From Symbiodinium natans (Eukaryota; Sar; Dinophyceae; Suessiales; Symbiodiniaceae): DNA of 64,000 bases. Made by a program: the position numbers and the translations under genes. The DNA lies in assembly GCA_905221605.1 (NCBI GenBank), contig CAJNDS010002077.1, positions 338,501 to 402,500 on the forward strand, given 5' to 3'. This document shows, one piece after another, positions 45,190 to 57,047 of the stretch (positions within the stretch are counted from its first letter, which is position 1; each line of letters opens with the position of its first letter). A model generated the notes under the pieces. The model saw nothing but the letters and a program-made list of their open reading frames with translations. It searched no databases and was not told where the DNA came from.

Positions 45190-46715
45190 GTTGGACCTTT
45201 AGAGCCTTTCACCTACTTGGAGGTTTAGGGCTTCGGGCTTAGGCATGCTTAAGATACAGCTGAGAATTCACAGGGGGCCGTAGAACCCTAACAAGTGCCC
45301 ATGAGCCTTCAAGGAAGGCACTAGGAGCATTCTAGAAGTTTACATCAACCTCCCCTGAACGACGAAAAAGACGAAAGAAGTCCCCAGACGGCCTTCGAAA
45401 CGCTCTTGACCCGCACTTCCCAAGCCACCGTCAGCGACGCGCCCACGAAGCGGAAGGAGCTCCGGAGACCCGCTGGATAGCCCTAAGAGATTTATCCCAA
45501 GGCTTGCATGCAGTCAGGGGTGGGGGGGGTGTTGTGTGGTATTGGTCTGTGTTTTCCTTTTCTTGCGGGAAGTTTGGCGGAAGTTGGCTGGGGTGCCAGC
45601 GCTTCGGAGAGCTTCAAGCGCTGGCTCCCCTACACCTTAAACCCTACAAGGGTGTGGGCTTTTGGGTTTTGGGGTTGATGGGCGTGGGCTTCGCAACAAG
45701 AATTAAAGTGGAGAGCTTTTCAGAACCTTCTCGAACTTTGGGGTTTCGAGCTTATGGGGCTCATCGGCCTTAGACGGATGTGGAGAGCTGTTAGGATCTT
45801 CTGGCCTCTTGGGTTGCAGGGACATGGGGCCTGAAGCCCTCCTCAATGCTTAACCCTGAAGGCGCCCAGGCACATCTGCCGCCGCTTCGGGTTCTTGGCC
45901 CGTAGACACGGTGCCAGATACGTCGAAACGCTTTCCATCGGTGAACACGATGCCTGAGTCATATTCGGGCTGTGAGAAACCCTGAATCCAAAACCGGAAC
46001 CGGCAGAGCGGTCAGGACTCAGCTCCAGACTCAGAGATTTGCGGCTTCAGGGTTCTAGGGACGAGGGATGCAGGGAGTCAGGGTTTGGGAAAAGAATGTA
46101 GGAAGTTAAGCTTTGGGGTGAAGAGTTTGGGCTCGTCGAGATTTAAGGGTCCGCCCTATGGAATCCTTGGCGAGCAGCTGTTCCCCAGCGTGCCCGCTGA
46201 AGAGTCCAGCTTTTGGTAAACCAAGACGCCTGTAGGGCTTAGGGTTCAGGGCTTAGGGTGAGCCTTCGGGCTTCGGACCCAGAGTTTTTCAGGTGAGAGG
46301 CTTCTGGGATTGGGGCTCTCTAGGCGCTGTAGGGCTTCAGGGTTAGTTCGGGACTTGAGGCTCGCGGCATAAGGTTGTAAAACACGGGGAAGCCCTGGAC
46401 CTGCATACTCCTGGAACCTAAACTCCCTAAACCCCCTAAACCCCAAGCACCACCTCCTAGACCCGGCTCGGAACAGCTTGGGAGCTGCTGGTACCGACAG
46501 CCACCGAAGCGTGTTTACTGTTCAGGCTCGTCTTCCTAGGAGTTGCATGCAGGCTGCAAGAGCCCACGTGCAATCTCCCACAATCTTTGGAAGGCATACT
46601 AGACAGGGCCAAGGCAAGGCGTAGACCTTTTTGAGACTTGAATCCCTCGAGCCTCCACTCCGCTTGGCCAGAGAAGATGCCGGAACCCCAAACCTCAAAT
46701 CCCCTATCATCTTGC

Positions 46716-46775
46716 CTGGGTCACCAATCAAGGAGAGCACCTCCTTTTCTGTGGTGTAGATCAGGTTCCATGTGC
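46716..46775 (-). CDS. Probable plastid-lipid-associated (PAP/fibrillin) domain exon
   Basis: Acceptor TCGGAATCGCAG; reads GTWNLIYTTEKEVLSLIGDP (the Gly is completed across the junction) and ends at a GCAAGA donor. The G-x-W-x-L-x-Y/W-T-T-E-K-E pattern is characteristic of PAP/fibrillin proteins, which coat plastoglobules and thylakoids. Sixty nt only; flanking exons were not identified, so the gene is incomplete here. Confidence 0.5.
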
Positions 46776-46799
46776 CTGCGATTCCGAGGGGAGCTGAAG

Positions 46800-48215
46800 C
46801 TGCGCCCCCGGGTGGTTTCAGGGGCATGGCCGGGTCGCAAAGGTCTTCTGATGTGGCATCTGTTAGCACGGGCTAGAAAAATTCGGTTGGACGACGTATC
46901 AGCTCAGAAAAACTGGATATCCTGTAGAGGCCGCAGCTTTGTGGGCATGTCGCCTGAGCCGATTGGCGGGTCGTACGATCCGATTCGTCCAACAGCACTT
47001 CTGAAAAGGGTCTGGGGTCCCTGATCTGTTTCGTGTTTTTCTGTGATCCGACTGGCTGAGCTGATTCTGGACTCTGATTCAAACGCCTCCGCCCCTGATA
47101 CCTGCAGCTTCCAGAAAAATGCATCCCTTTGATCCTGTCAGCCCTCTTCGCCGATGTTGAACGTTGCCTTCGGCCCTTAAGGCATGCGCCTCCAGAGCTA
47201 GCACCCCCCCCCCCACTAGCTTGCAAGGGTTGGAGAGGGCACACACGCTGCTTGTCACTGAAAGCCTGAAATTCTGGGCCTGGAATACCGAACAGCTCAA
47301 AGAAACGACCTTTGTCCCGGCATAACCAAAGCCCTAACTCAGAGCTCCACAAATGCTCCTCGCAAGAGCAGCCTCAGAACCCAAAAACCTTGAGCATCCT
47401 TGAGCACCAAAGCGCCAGCTGCTTCCCGCCTGAAAGCATGCCTGCTGAGACAGTGGGCGGCAGAGGCTGCGAAGCCAAGCCCGAGGCGAGGCGGTCCATT
47501 GACCTGACTGTGTGCTGGAGGTGATTTCATGTGATTTCGTTTGGCATGCCGACGTGCTCCGGAGATGTGAAGCGTCTGCAACCTACCTGATCCGGTCAGC
47601 TTCTGATCCCACTTCGACATCCTAAGCCTGACACCTTATCGGATCTTGACAACACCAAGCCCTCCGCCAACACTCCCAGCTCAGCGGGATTGAGGGACGA
47701 GGACTCGCCTTACGAATGAAAACGACCCGAAACTCCGCAGCGCCGAACTGTTGAACATTTAGGCTCTCGCGGGCGAAGCTCGAATGCAACTCCCCCAACT
47801 CAACAGCCCCCTTCCAGGGCCGCAGCTGCTTCTCTTCCGGCGAGGCTTTCGTTCCACGCTGGGTCGCCTCCTTTGCACTGAGGGTTTTCGCGGTTCTGGG
47901 TTCAGGGATCTCAGAGGGATCTCAGGGGGCATCAGAAGGCATCTCTGGGGGTCATCAGGCTTTGCAAGCTTGTCGGTTTTCTGCGATGGAGCACAGACGT
48001 TGCTAAGGGTTCTACAAAAGACTTACTGTCTCCTGGCTCCGGGTACGGAGACGCACTTGCAGGGCTATGTACTATGTAGAATGCAAGCTCATGGTAGAAG
48101 CGCTACTTGCTGTTGTTCAGAACGTCATGTGAGCACATCTCCTCCCCCCATCCCCGAGTTGCATGTTGGCCAATCAGGCCAAGTGTCGGCCAGCTGTAAC
48201 AAAGCCTTCTTCACC
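46800..48215. other. Open frames on both strands, no exon assigned
   Basis: Overlapping frames on both strands span 46638-47352, with low confidence. No telomere-like arrays occur from here to the right edge. Confidence 0.3.
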
Positions 48216-48220
48216 TGCAG

Positions 48221-48357
48221 GGGATAGGGAAGAGATCTTGCCATACATGCTCTTCGAGCTCTCAATGTATGCATCGAGGAATGAGGACACAGCTGTGTCC
48301 CAGAGACCCAAGCCGTGGCTCTTGGAACGAGTGACGGCTGGCTACGAAGCGGCCATT
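48221..48357 (+). CDS. Exon of unidentified protein
   Basis: Acceptor TTCTTCACCTGCAG opens DREEILPYMLFELSMYASRN, then EDTAVSQRPKPWLLERVTAG and YEAAI, closing at a GCAAGT donor. 137 nt, good splice signals on both sides and natural composition. No family recognised. Confidence 0.55.
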
Positions 48358-48359
48358 GC

Positions 48360-51300
48360 AAGTATCACAAGTCAAGAACTGCCCGCGGAACACATGTTCT
48401 GCTCAGCTCCTTTCAAAAAGGGCGTCGAGCTGTGCGCGTAGCGCGTAGCAACATCACGATAACTCCCGAGTCTGACCTCGGGGATCTTCTCTTTCGTCAC
48501 GGGCAATGACAGGTCTGCCTGCAAGCATGTCAGGGCGGGGCCATCGCATCCAGGCACTGAGAAATCCATGCAGTCACCCCACTTCTCATGCCTGTCTTGC
48601 TGCACGCAGGTGTGACGCACGTGCAGACTCGCAGTGCAGTTGAAGTTGAAATGGTTTAGGGTACACACCATCCAAGGGGAGGAAAGGCTAGGTGAAGGAT
48701 TCAAAATGTTTCTGGATGGCCACTGAACACAAAGACTCTACAAGAGGCATTTGAGGGTGTACGGCTCAGGGCGACTGGAAGGCTCATGAGCACTTACAAA
48801 TGCTATCAAGCCTCTAACATAAGATAGTTTCACGAGGTATAGCTACAGTTACCACATGTATAGCTCAATCTGATCCTCGCATTTGGTCGAAGCCTGGCTT
48901 TCCGCATTGACAGGCTTGGGTGCCAGCGCCAGTAGAGCAGGCCAGGAGCCGCAGGTCAGGTATTGACCTGGACAGCAGGACATCGCTGCAACCTATACAC
49001 GTCCTACCTATCTCTTGGAAACTTGTACTGTAGCTCGGGTGAGTGAAAGCGCTAGGGTTGACGTGTTGACCCGGGTTCTCCTTAACCACACACATCGGAA
49101 TCCCAACCGCCCCAACCCCGTCAACCTGATGTCCGGAGCAACTGGCCTTCAGTCCCCAACTTTCGGTAGGAAACGCAAGTTTACGCACTCAAGAAAAGGC
49201 ACCCCAACTTGCACCGAGCAACGACGTGTCAACGAAGACTCGCCTCAAGTTGGTGCAGGCCAACAGGTTGCGTCGCGTGTTTCGGAATTGTAGCCCCGGC
49301 TCCAGCGACATGGTAGGGAGACCATGCAACAGACCTGGGCAGCCTTTCAACAGTCACCTTCATGGCACATCATGACAGACACAGCCCAGGCGCAAGCCCC
49401 CCGAGTGACGGCAAACGATGTTCGCGGTGGAAGCAACGTCGCCCAGAGCAGCCACGCAGCCACAACCTCGAGAGATAAGGGGCAATCAATATGTTCCCCT
49501 GCCAGATGTCCAGCCACTCTGACAGCACTGTGATGACTCTTCAACCTTCCCGAAAATTCCTTTCCACAATCAAGGTGGCAGTTAAAGCTTATTTGGCCAT
49601 GCAGCTCTAGACCTCGAAGAAGGAAACTTTTCGCGCTGCAAGCGACCAAGCAGAAAGCCAAAAAAACACAAGCGGGCAGCCATAACAAATCAGCTTCAAT
49701 GTTCTGCTGCCTTTGTCTGTGTCAGTGGCAGCTTTTACAATCTTAAGAAGCACAAGCACAACAAGTTGCATAAGCATCAAGCTTCACACAAAATACCAGC
49801 AAACATCGCAAGGCCCTGTCTTCAATCGCAAGTTTTGAGGCGTAAACCGAAGCTGCCTTCACATTCTGTGGCCTCCAAACACCGACACCGGAACCCTCGA
49901 AGGGCCTCTCAAGTCTCCGAGCAAACTGAAGCCAAAAATGGAAAGTTCAGCCGCTCCGTGAAAAACAAACGAAACATTTCTGCACGGTAAACATCCATCC
50001 CCCAACCGTGTAAACTCAATTCTCTGTTCTGAGTCTTGAGCGACCAGCTGCCTGCCAAGCGTGGACCGCACCATGGCACGGCGCTCCAAAGATGGGAATG
50101 GACGGTTGCAAAACTTTGTGGGGACAAGATGGCATGAAATCCTACAATAACAGCCTCGTTTCTGCACTCGATGGTTCATGCGACTGCTGCTGACCGTCTC
50201 GAGCACTACAATCATGTTGGGGCATGAGGGGTCTGCGCAAGTGCCGCCTTAACAGGGGCTGCTGAACTCTTTGACTAAATTCCTCACGGCTCACTTGTGC
50301 CCAAAACGCACACCCCTAAGAGCTGCAGCAACTCAACGAAGTCACATTGAAGCCGTAATGTCCGTCACTCGCAACAGCCGACAGAATGTACTAGCAGTGC
50401 TCCCCTCAAAGGACTTCTGGGGGATCTGGGAGCATCGCCTGACCTGGAGCTGGTGCACATGGCAACCGTCGAACTGTGGAGTTGCTTAACACGTTCGCTT
50501 CTCGGGTTTGCTGGTTTTTTTCTGCTGTCTTTTGGTAGTCTTGGAACTGTTGTCAAAAGTTCGTGTTGGCTGCCCAGGCCTTGGGAGCTCCCCAGAGCCT
50601 GGACCATCTGCCTTGCGTGTTTTTTTTTGAGGATTATATGTGGCTATCTCTTAGTTCTGGGCTGTTTGGTCGAACCCTGCAACCACGTAACTTCTGTTGA
50701 GGGGAAAAAGCTTGGGATTCTGGGTTTTGGGTTGGGTTCGTTTTGGGTTGGGTCCTATTCTTCCGTGCACCCACACAGCGCGAGACTTTCACAACAGCCA
50801 TGAAGCACGGTGCCCAAAAATGCCAGATCTTTGATGGATGAAGGCAGAAGTGCCCTACTCTTACTTGGAGATTCCTGCTTGGAGATTCCTGGGACGCAGT
50901 AGTTGCAATCGTTTGACAACCCTAGCTTATGAAAGATCATAGCACATCACAACCCTGCCCTTGAAGAAGCGCAAATTCACAGACTTATAAAGGGCCCTAG
51001 TTACTTACCAGTGGTCGTTGGTTGCGTCCCATGAACCTGCAAAGCGGGTGTTCCGGGATGTTCGATCTCCGAACGGCTACGAATTATGCTGCCATCGCTC
51101 CACGCGGGCTATCAACGCTGATCTTTCAGCAACGCAGAACTCTGAGGAACTGAAAGTCGCGTTTTCTAACTTCATACTGATACTACAACTACAAACACAT
51201 AACCCTCACAAAATGTACTCTAACTCAGGCGCTTACAAGGATTACCACGGTTCCAGGCCCTACAGGCCGCATGCAGCGTCCGCAGCCGAGTCAAAATTCG

Positions 51301-51606
51301 CACTGTAAGAGGGCCTTGGGTTGTTTCAAGCACCAGGCCCCTTCAACGGAAGCCAGACAGCACGGAGCAGGGGGCGCAACAACAACACACACACAAATGT
51401 AGGGCTGCTGATAGCAGCAGACCTGCTCTAGATGTTCCGAAACAGAAATGTTGCCCCCTGGCCCAGCGCCGAAGAAGAACAGCATTTTGCTGTAAGCCTT
51501 TGAGCTGCATGCGGGCACCCTATAAGGGTTGTGTAACCAGCATCTTAGGCCCGGCCCACATGCAGCTGTGGTCGCAAGAAGTCACAAGGTGCCTTCGCCT
51601 CTAGTC
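48360..51606. other. No gene assigned; weak candidates
   Basis: Weak minus-strand segments: ADLSLPVTKEKIPEVRLGSY (about 48520-48455, after TTGCAG) and RSTLGRQLVAQDSEQRIEFT (about 50075-50010). A TTG-initiated frame at 49688 begins with a signal-like segment but has no ATG there. Confidence 0.25.
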
Positions 51607-52041
51607 CTAATCCTCTAAGTCAACTCCGAGGTGAATGTCCTTGAACACCGCCGTCGCCATGGTGTAGACGCTGGTGAGAATGCTGACGCAGCAACTCAGC
51701 ATGGCCCAAGTTTCTGCGTTCGTGAAGAAGCAGGAGTAAAAGGCCAGCAGGAAGGATGCCGGAGCTTCGAACAAACGTTCCGACTTGAGAATCTTTAAAA
51801 GCTTGTCGGTCTCGACTTTGGCCCCCCATGAGCGTGACACTTCAGTCCAGAGAGACTGGAGATCTCCTGCTTCGTCCACCTGGAGCTTCACACTGACGCA
51901 CAGAATCGCCAGCTGCGCCGCCGCGAATCCGTAGTGCTGACCGCTGAGAAATGTCACGAGCAAGTTCACATCGCTGCCGACATCGAAGAAGACGAGGAGC
52001 AGACCTTGGTTGAGAATTTTACGGCGGCCCCCCATACCCCT
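51607..52041 (-). CDS. Exon of putative multi-pass membrane protein (C-terminal)
   Basis: After an acceptor (GGTATCCCCCAG) the frame reads RGMGGRRKILNQ, LLLVFFDVGSDVNLLVTFLS, a hydrophobic helix (YGFAAAQLAILCVSV), a polar loop, LFEAPASFLLAFYSCFF and WAMLSCCVSILTSVYTMATA, then a stop at 51607. Three to four membrane segments. The DVGSD motif followed later by an E-A-P helix recalls XK-related membrane proteins, a weak resemblance only. Probably the last exon of a gene that includes 53866-54267. Confidence 0.55.
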   Translation of the reverse strand, partial: RGMGGRRKILNQGLLLVFFDVGSDVNLLVTFLSGQHYGFAAAQLAILCVSVKLQVDEAGDLQSLWTEVSRSWGAKVETDKLLKILKSERLFEAPASFLLAFYSCFFTNAETWAMLSCCVSILTSVYTMATAVFKDIHLGVDLED

Positions 52042-52059
52042 CTGGGGGATACCAGCGAA

Positions 52060-52445
52060 GCAGCGTAGAAACCAGGCTGTTGGGCTTCCAAGGCGCTGAG
52101 TGGGAACATCATTGAGAAGGGCACAAGCGACTTGTCATCCAATTTGCCGCTGTTTGCCTCGAACTGCTGCTTGAGCACGGTCTCTTGATTTCCCACCTTG
52201 CCTGGGTCACTGATGAGACAAAGGCTAAGCATGTGTGTTCCTGAAAATCTGAAATGGTTCTGACCAAATTGTAAACAACTTGTCCAGCTGTGATCCCGTT
52301 GCGTCTCAAGTCCTTCGCTTCTGGCTTGCTGCCGAGCATTCCAGCCTTCAGCTGAAGTCCGCATGACTTCTGTAGCCCACTCTGGAACAAAAACATCAGG
52401 AAGAGGCTGATCACCAGAAACAAGGTGAAGCCTTAGTGCCGCCAC
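52060..52445 (-). other. Possible internal exons of the membrane gene
   Basis: Two minus frames alternate: RRNGITAGQVVYNLVRTISD, then, after TTCAG, SLCLISDPGKVGNQETVLKQ and KLDDKSLVPFSMMFPLSALE. They could be two exons, but junctions do not close cleanly onto the acceptor at 52042. Confidence 0.25.
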
Positions 52446-52998
52446 ATCATGAAAAAGAGCCTTTTAGTGTTGACATGTTTTGACTATTTCAGTGCCCCAA
52501 AAACCTAAAGGTTACCTGCCGGAACAGCTGAGAAACATAAGCTCGGAGCCAGCGACAGCAACATCAAGGCAACTTTCGAACACACGCTGAAGAACGTGCC
52601 GTCCGTGGGAAAACAGATCGCCGCTTGCCAGTTGCAGTAGTTTTCCTTACTCCAAGGCCTCGACTCCAGGCAACGCTGGTAAGCGGAGGGCTCAAAGAAC
52701 TGCTGGGAACAAGCTTTCTGCAGAAAGCCAGGAACCTGGGCATCGTTCTAACCCTTTAGTTCTTGTTCCAGATTCGGAATCGTTTACAAAAACCTCTGAC
52801 CTAGCCTACGAAAAGGACAAAACCCTGGCCAGGAACCTCTGAACAGCTGTCAGAGCCGTAACTCAGCACCTGGGGGGGGTCAACAAAGAGCGAACGTGAT
52901 GCACGACATGGCAGGCTTCGTATATTGCATGTGCCAATTCTCGCTCCGTGTGCCTCCGCATTCAATACCTGGTTGCGCTTAGAATCGCGGGCAATGCG

Positions 52999-53029
52999 AT
53001 GTCTCACACACACACACACACACACACAA
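52999..53029. repeat. (CA)n microsatellite
   Basis: Fourteen CA units; an (ACAG)n tract follows at 53378-53430 with CA-rich flanks, and an A-rich stretch at 53478-53500. Confidence 0.9.
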
Positions 53030-53865
53030 ACACCTACCTTGTTCTCTGCTCACTCTGCCTGGTCTTTCTGAATCTTCCAATCCCTTTCCTTCCTTATTCT
53101 GCAGGTTTTGCTCACGGAAGCCAAAATCCGAGCATGTCTTCTCCAGCTTCCTGATATTAATGTCGTCCCGAACAGAATGGGGTCCACTTTAATCTGCTCT
53201 CGTGTGCAGTTGTGTGCTTGCAAGCCAACTCTCACATGTTGCGAACAGTCAATCATGCGGTGGTCCGCATCACATTAAGTCTGGAAGGTCTTTGGGCAGC
53301 GCAATCCCGAAGTACGAGCTATCGGACGTGTTCAGCGACTGTTCACACAGACACGCACACATACAAACAAGCACACTGACAGACAGACAGACAGACGGAC
53401 AGACAGACAGACAGACAGATAAACAGACAAAGACGCAGGCAGGCAGGCACACAAGCCCCCTTCCCACCCCCCCCCCCAAAAAAAAAAACAACAAAGAAAA
53501 GCAAAAAACACACCAATAAATGCAATGAGTAGAGACATCCCCATGGATGTTTGGGGTTTCGGTGTGTCGGATTCTAGGGCTGAGGGCTTGCGGGTTGAAA
53601 TGCCCTTCCCTCGTTTGTTCATGCGCGCTTCTCTGGCCCGAGCACCGTGTGGGAGCCAGCGCACTTGAAGTGGCCCGTCTGATCGGCCCAGGAAGCAACC
53701 ACGGCGACTGCACAGGAGAGGCGCACCAGAATGGTGAGGCCGTAGAAGCCCCAGACGGGTTTCTGTTCAGGGCTTTGGGTTGATGGCTCAAGGCATAAGG
53801 TTTCAGGTTGAGGGTTCGCGGTCCTGCAACTAGTGTTGAAAGCTTAGAACCTAAGCCTATCTCAC

Positions 53866-54267
53866 GGTCTCCTGGTTGTCGTAGAGCCCTAGCGCCGAGT
53901 ACTTCTTTGGGAACATGAGGTATATCGGGTTCCTCAGCAGCGTTTGGTAGTCCACGTTGGCATTGTGCAAGCACTTGCCCAAAGCCACCAGAAGCAAAAC
54001 GGGAACGAGTATGAACAAGCCCTGTGTGAAGAGCCCGACCTGCACCACAAGAAGGAACGACACAACCTCCAGAGCCGCGAGGAACTGAACGAGATAGGCA
54101 TCCCTCCACTCCCACAGCTCATTATTCCTGAGTTGGTCGCTTGCCGCCTTGAGTCTCATCGACTTTTGAAAGCGGTCCAGCTGCTGATTCTGGAGAGGCT
54201 GCCTCTGGAGAGCCTGCTGTGAATGGTTTTGAACTGGATGACCTTGGGGAGTTTTGGTCTTCGCCAT
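53866..54267 (-). CDS. Exon of putative membrane protein (N-terminal)
   Basis: ATG 54267 opens a Gln-rich tail (MAKTKTPQGHPVQNHSQQAL), then a basic helix, two hydrophobic helices (FLAALEVVSFLLVVQVGLF and LFILVPVLLLVALGKCL) and a polar end (NPIYLMFPKKYSALGLYDNQ). It closes at GAGACC before a GTGAGA donor at 53865. 134 residues from one exon. Same strand and character as 51607-52041, so one gene is likely. Family unknown. Confidence 0.6.
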
Positions 54268-54269
54268 CC

Positions 54270-55170
54270 CACCTACGAAGCTCCAGCTATGTGCAAGTAC
54301 AGCACTTCAAGGCTCGAGCCAATTGCCACCGCCGTTTTTGCGCAGGTTCCTGTATGACGGTCTTTACAAAGAGCCGTGCCGCAGTACGGCCTTTTGAAGA
54401 TAGGGCCGATAGGTGTGATAATAAGTGAGCTCGAAGTGGGTGAGGGAAAGTCCAAGTCTTGTCTATTTCTTTCTCGAGAATACCATCTGCAAATAAAAAC
54501 AGGAAAAGATAAACGGTTTAGAACAGACTCGGAAAGATAGTCGCGGCGAAGTGCGGCTAAAAAGCATCGGCCACCGAAAGCCCAAACAAAGAGAAAACAA
54601 AAAGGGAACATATATACATATATATATGTGGCAAGGAGTGGCAAGGACCTTAACGTAGTATGTGGGGAAGGGGTTTGTTGTGCTGTGTTCGTGCATTTGC
54701 GACTGCAGGCCAATCTTGCAACCTACAAACTTGGTGGCTGTCTAAACATTCACGTCGTAGTATCCCGCAAAGTCATCTCCGGAGTGAGACATGTTCTATC
54801 GGCGCATGTGTGAAAAGAATATGAACGAATGAATGAGAAAGGTAGAGGGCAGCAAAACGAACAGGAGAGCCTCCTTCTCCCTTGTCATTCCCTTCCTGCT
54901 TTCAAACCTTTGACCTTCTTCCAATTCTTTTGAATGGGTAGAGTAACAGGGGAAAACAAAGAAGAGTGGCCTAGCGGCCCACCCTTCCTTGTATCTTTGT
55001 TTCTTGCTCTTCTCTTCTCTCTATAGCTTCTGCCATGTCGGAAAGCATAGTGTCATCTCCGACTGAGAGGGATCTTTTCTTTGATTCTTCTTAATCTGGC
55101 TGTTCTTGATCTTCCAAAATCTCTGCTGTACTCATGTGGCCTCTTCCTCCTCGTCTCTGAAGGTGGCTTT
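54270..55170. other. No gene seen
   Basis: AT-richer than the rest, with a short ATATATACATATATATAT run at 54610. Open frames are short and unremarkable. Confidence 0.4.
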
Positions 55171-55173
55171 GCT

Positions 55174-55246
55174 CTTCTTCTTCTTCTTCTTCTTCTTCTT
55201 CTTCTTCTTCTTCTTCTTCTTCTTCTTCTTCTTCTTCTTCTTCTTC
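55174..55246. repeat. (CTT)n / (AAG)n microsatellite
   Basis: Twenty-four CTT units. Read on the plus strand they make a spurious poly-Leu ORF (55081-55821). On the minus strand they are (AAG)n and could be the 3' tail of the retrotransposon, as many LINE families end in short tandem repeats. Confidence 0.9.
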
Positions 55247-55839
55247 ACCTTCACTGCTTGTGGCATCGGAACCGGCTTCGTCACCAAGTCCTTCATGCTG
55301 TTGCTCTTCCCCAACCACGCCACTATGCTGCCACTACACAACTGCAACACCACTGCTACCTTGACATTTTTGCATTGCACTCACTGCCAGAATCAGCATG
55401 TGGACCTCTGATCACTTTGGATCCTCGGCACGTCGGCTACTCTGTATCCGCCTTGGGAGCTCCAGCAGTCTTTGCTAGTTCGTACTTCACGCCCCTCAGG
55501 GCTGCTGAAGATTGTTGTGCACAGCTATGTTCGAGTATATGGAATGCATCCGCCCCTCGGGGCTGCGATAGCGCTGTGCTGGCTGGGCACCCTACGACCG
55601 CTTCCTACTGGCTCACCTGCACCCGCGACTGCTGCAGTGCCGGCTGGCCCCGATGTTGTGTTGCAGGCTATAGCTGTGCGCTAGCTGAGTTTGGTGTGAT
55701 TAAGGCGGGCAAGTGTGATATAGAAGGTCTCACCCGCCTTTGTTATTTCACAGTCCGGCCTTTTGGACTTCGGGAGGATCGCTTCCTCCAGATTGCCAGG
55801 TCTCACTACCTGCTATACTGAATCTGCTTTGGCAGAGTA

Positions 55840-56990
55840 CTTAAGGATATGCAGGAGGAAACCTCCTGATCTGATGCAATGAATCAATGAAGAAATTGAA
55901 GTTGGCACGGAGGCAGCCTCCGATATCAAGTACTCAGCACTGCAAAAGAGTGAAAAGTAAGCGCGGCTACCCCGACACCCTACTGTGAGTCACTGCGTCC
56001 AGCACCCACGCACCAGCTGTTTAGCGAGCCGTACCTCTGGTGAGGCCGACACTCAGCGTTCCCGTCTAGTGACGTCTCACACAGGTAACGCTAAACAACT
56101 GGCAGAGGGCCGTAGGCAGAGCGCACCAAGGCGGCCTTGCACGTTCCAAGTAGGATGCCCAAGATTGGATGCAGGGAAGCTGAGTTTGCGAAGCCTGACC
56201 TGGGACGCCTTGCGCGGCTCCTGGGGCCAGCGCTGCGACAGGGCAAAATTTCACACCTGGTCGAGAAAATGTGGGGTTAAGGATATTCAGGAGGAAACCT
56301 CCTAATCTGATGCAATGAATCAACTTGCACGTTCCAAGTAGGATGCCCAAATTGGATGCAGGGAAGCTGAGTTTGCGAAGCCTGACCTGGGACGCCTTGC
56401 GCGGCTCCTGGGGCCAGCGCTGCGACAGGGCAAAATTTCATACCTGGTCGAGAAAATGTGACCCCAACTGACCGAACTTAACCCACCAGGCTGGAGGAGG
56501 TCTCACATAGGTACGAGTACTTTGCGAAGAGGGAAGCACCTGACCTGGGACACCTTGCACGGCTCTCGGGGCCAGCGCTGCGACAAGGCAGGTTGCATCC
56601 GAAAAAGTGACTCTAAGTTGAACCCACCGTCCTTGAGGAGGCCTCACATGTTCGGGGGGGAATTTTGCTGGGGTCAAAGGAAGTGCGCACAGGGCTCTTA
56701 CAGATGCTTCAGGTTCAGGGACAAAAATGGGTAAGCTTGGCCTTACGCTACAGCAGGCAGATCGGTCTACTGTAAGAAACACTACCGGGGAGGAAGCCTC
56801 CGGAGGAAACCTCCGCATGTGAAGGTTCATGCAAGAGACTGTACTTTTTAGCACGAGATCATGGCTTTATTGCGCGCAGGGCAGCATTCATGCCGAGTTG
56901 CCTTAAGCAACAGCAGGCAGATAGGTCTTCTTTAAGAAAGAACACTGCTGCGGAGGATGCCTCCGGAGGAAACCTCCGCATGCGTGCTTG
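55840..56990. repeat. Direct-repeat tract with GGAGG-N3-CCTCC hairpins, probable LINE 3' region
   Basis: A 135-bp segment at 56136-56270 is repeated at 56326-56459 with one indel and one or two changes, and a third partial copy lies near 56535-56605. AAGGATATNCAGGAGGAAACCTCC at 55843 recurs at 56279. A second family, CAACAGCAGGCAGATAGGTC to CTCCGCATG, occurs at 56745-56818 and 56905-56981. Perfect hairpins AGGAGGAAACCTCCT or CGGAGG-N3-CCTCCG lie at 55853, 55908, 56289, 56801, 56951 and 56964. The tract follows the retrotransposon stop codon (57048) on the minus strand. Confidence 0.75.
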
Positions 56991-57047
56991 GACTTGGCGG
57001 GTGCTGACAATTGGGCAAAGGCCTGCCTCATGGCTGCCTGGCTGAAT

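Noticed and set aside
55081-55821. 246-residue ORF with poly-Leu
   Set aside because: The poly-Leu run is the (CTT)24 microsatellite, the first codon is not ATG, and the rest has Cys/His/Trp-heavy composition with no motif.
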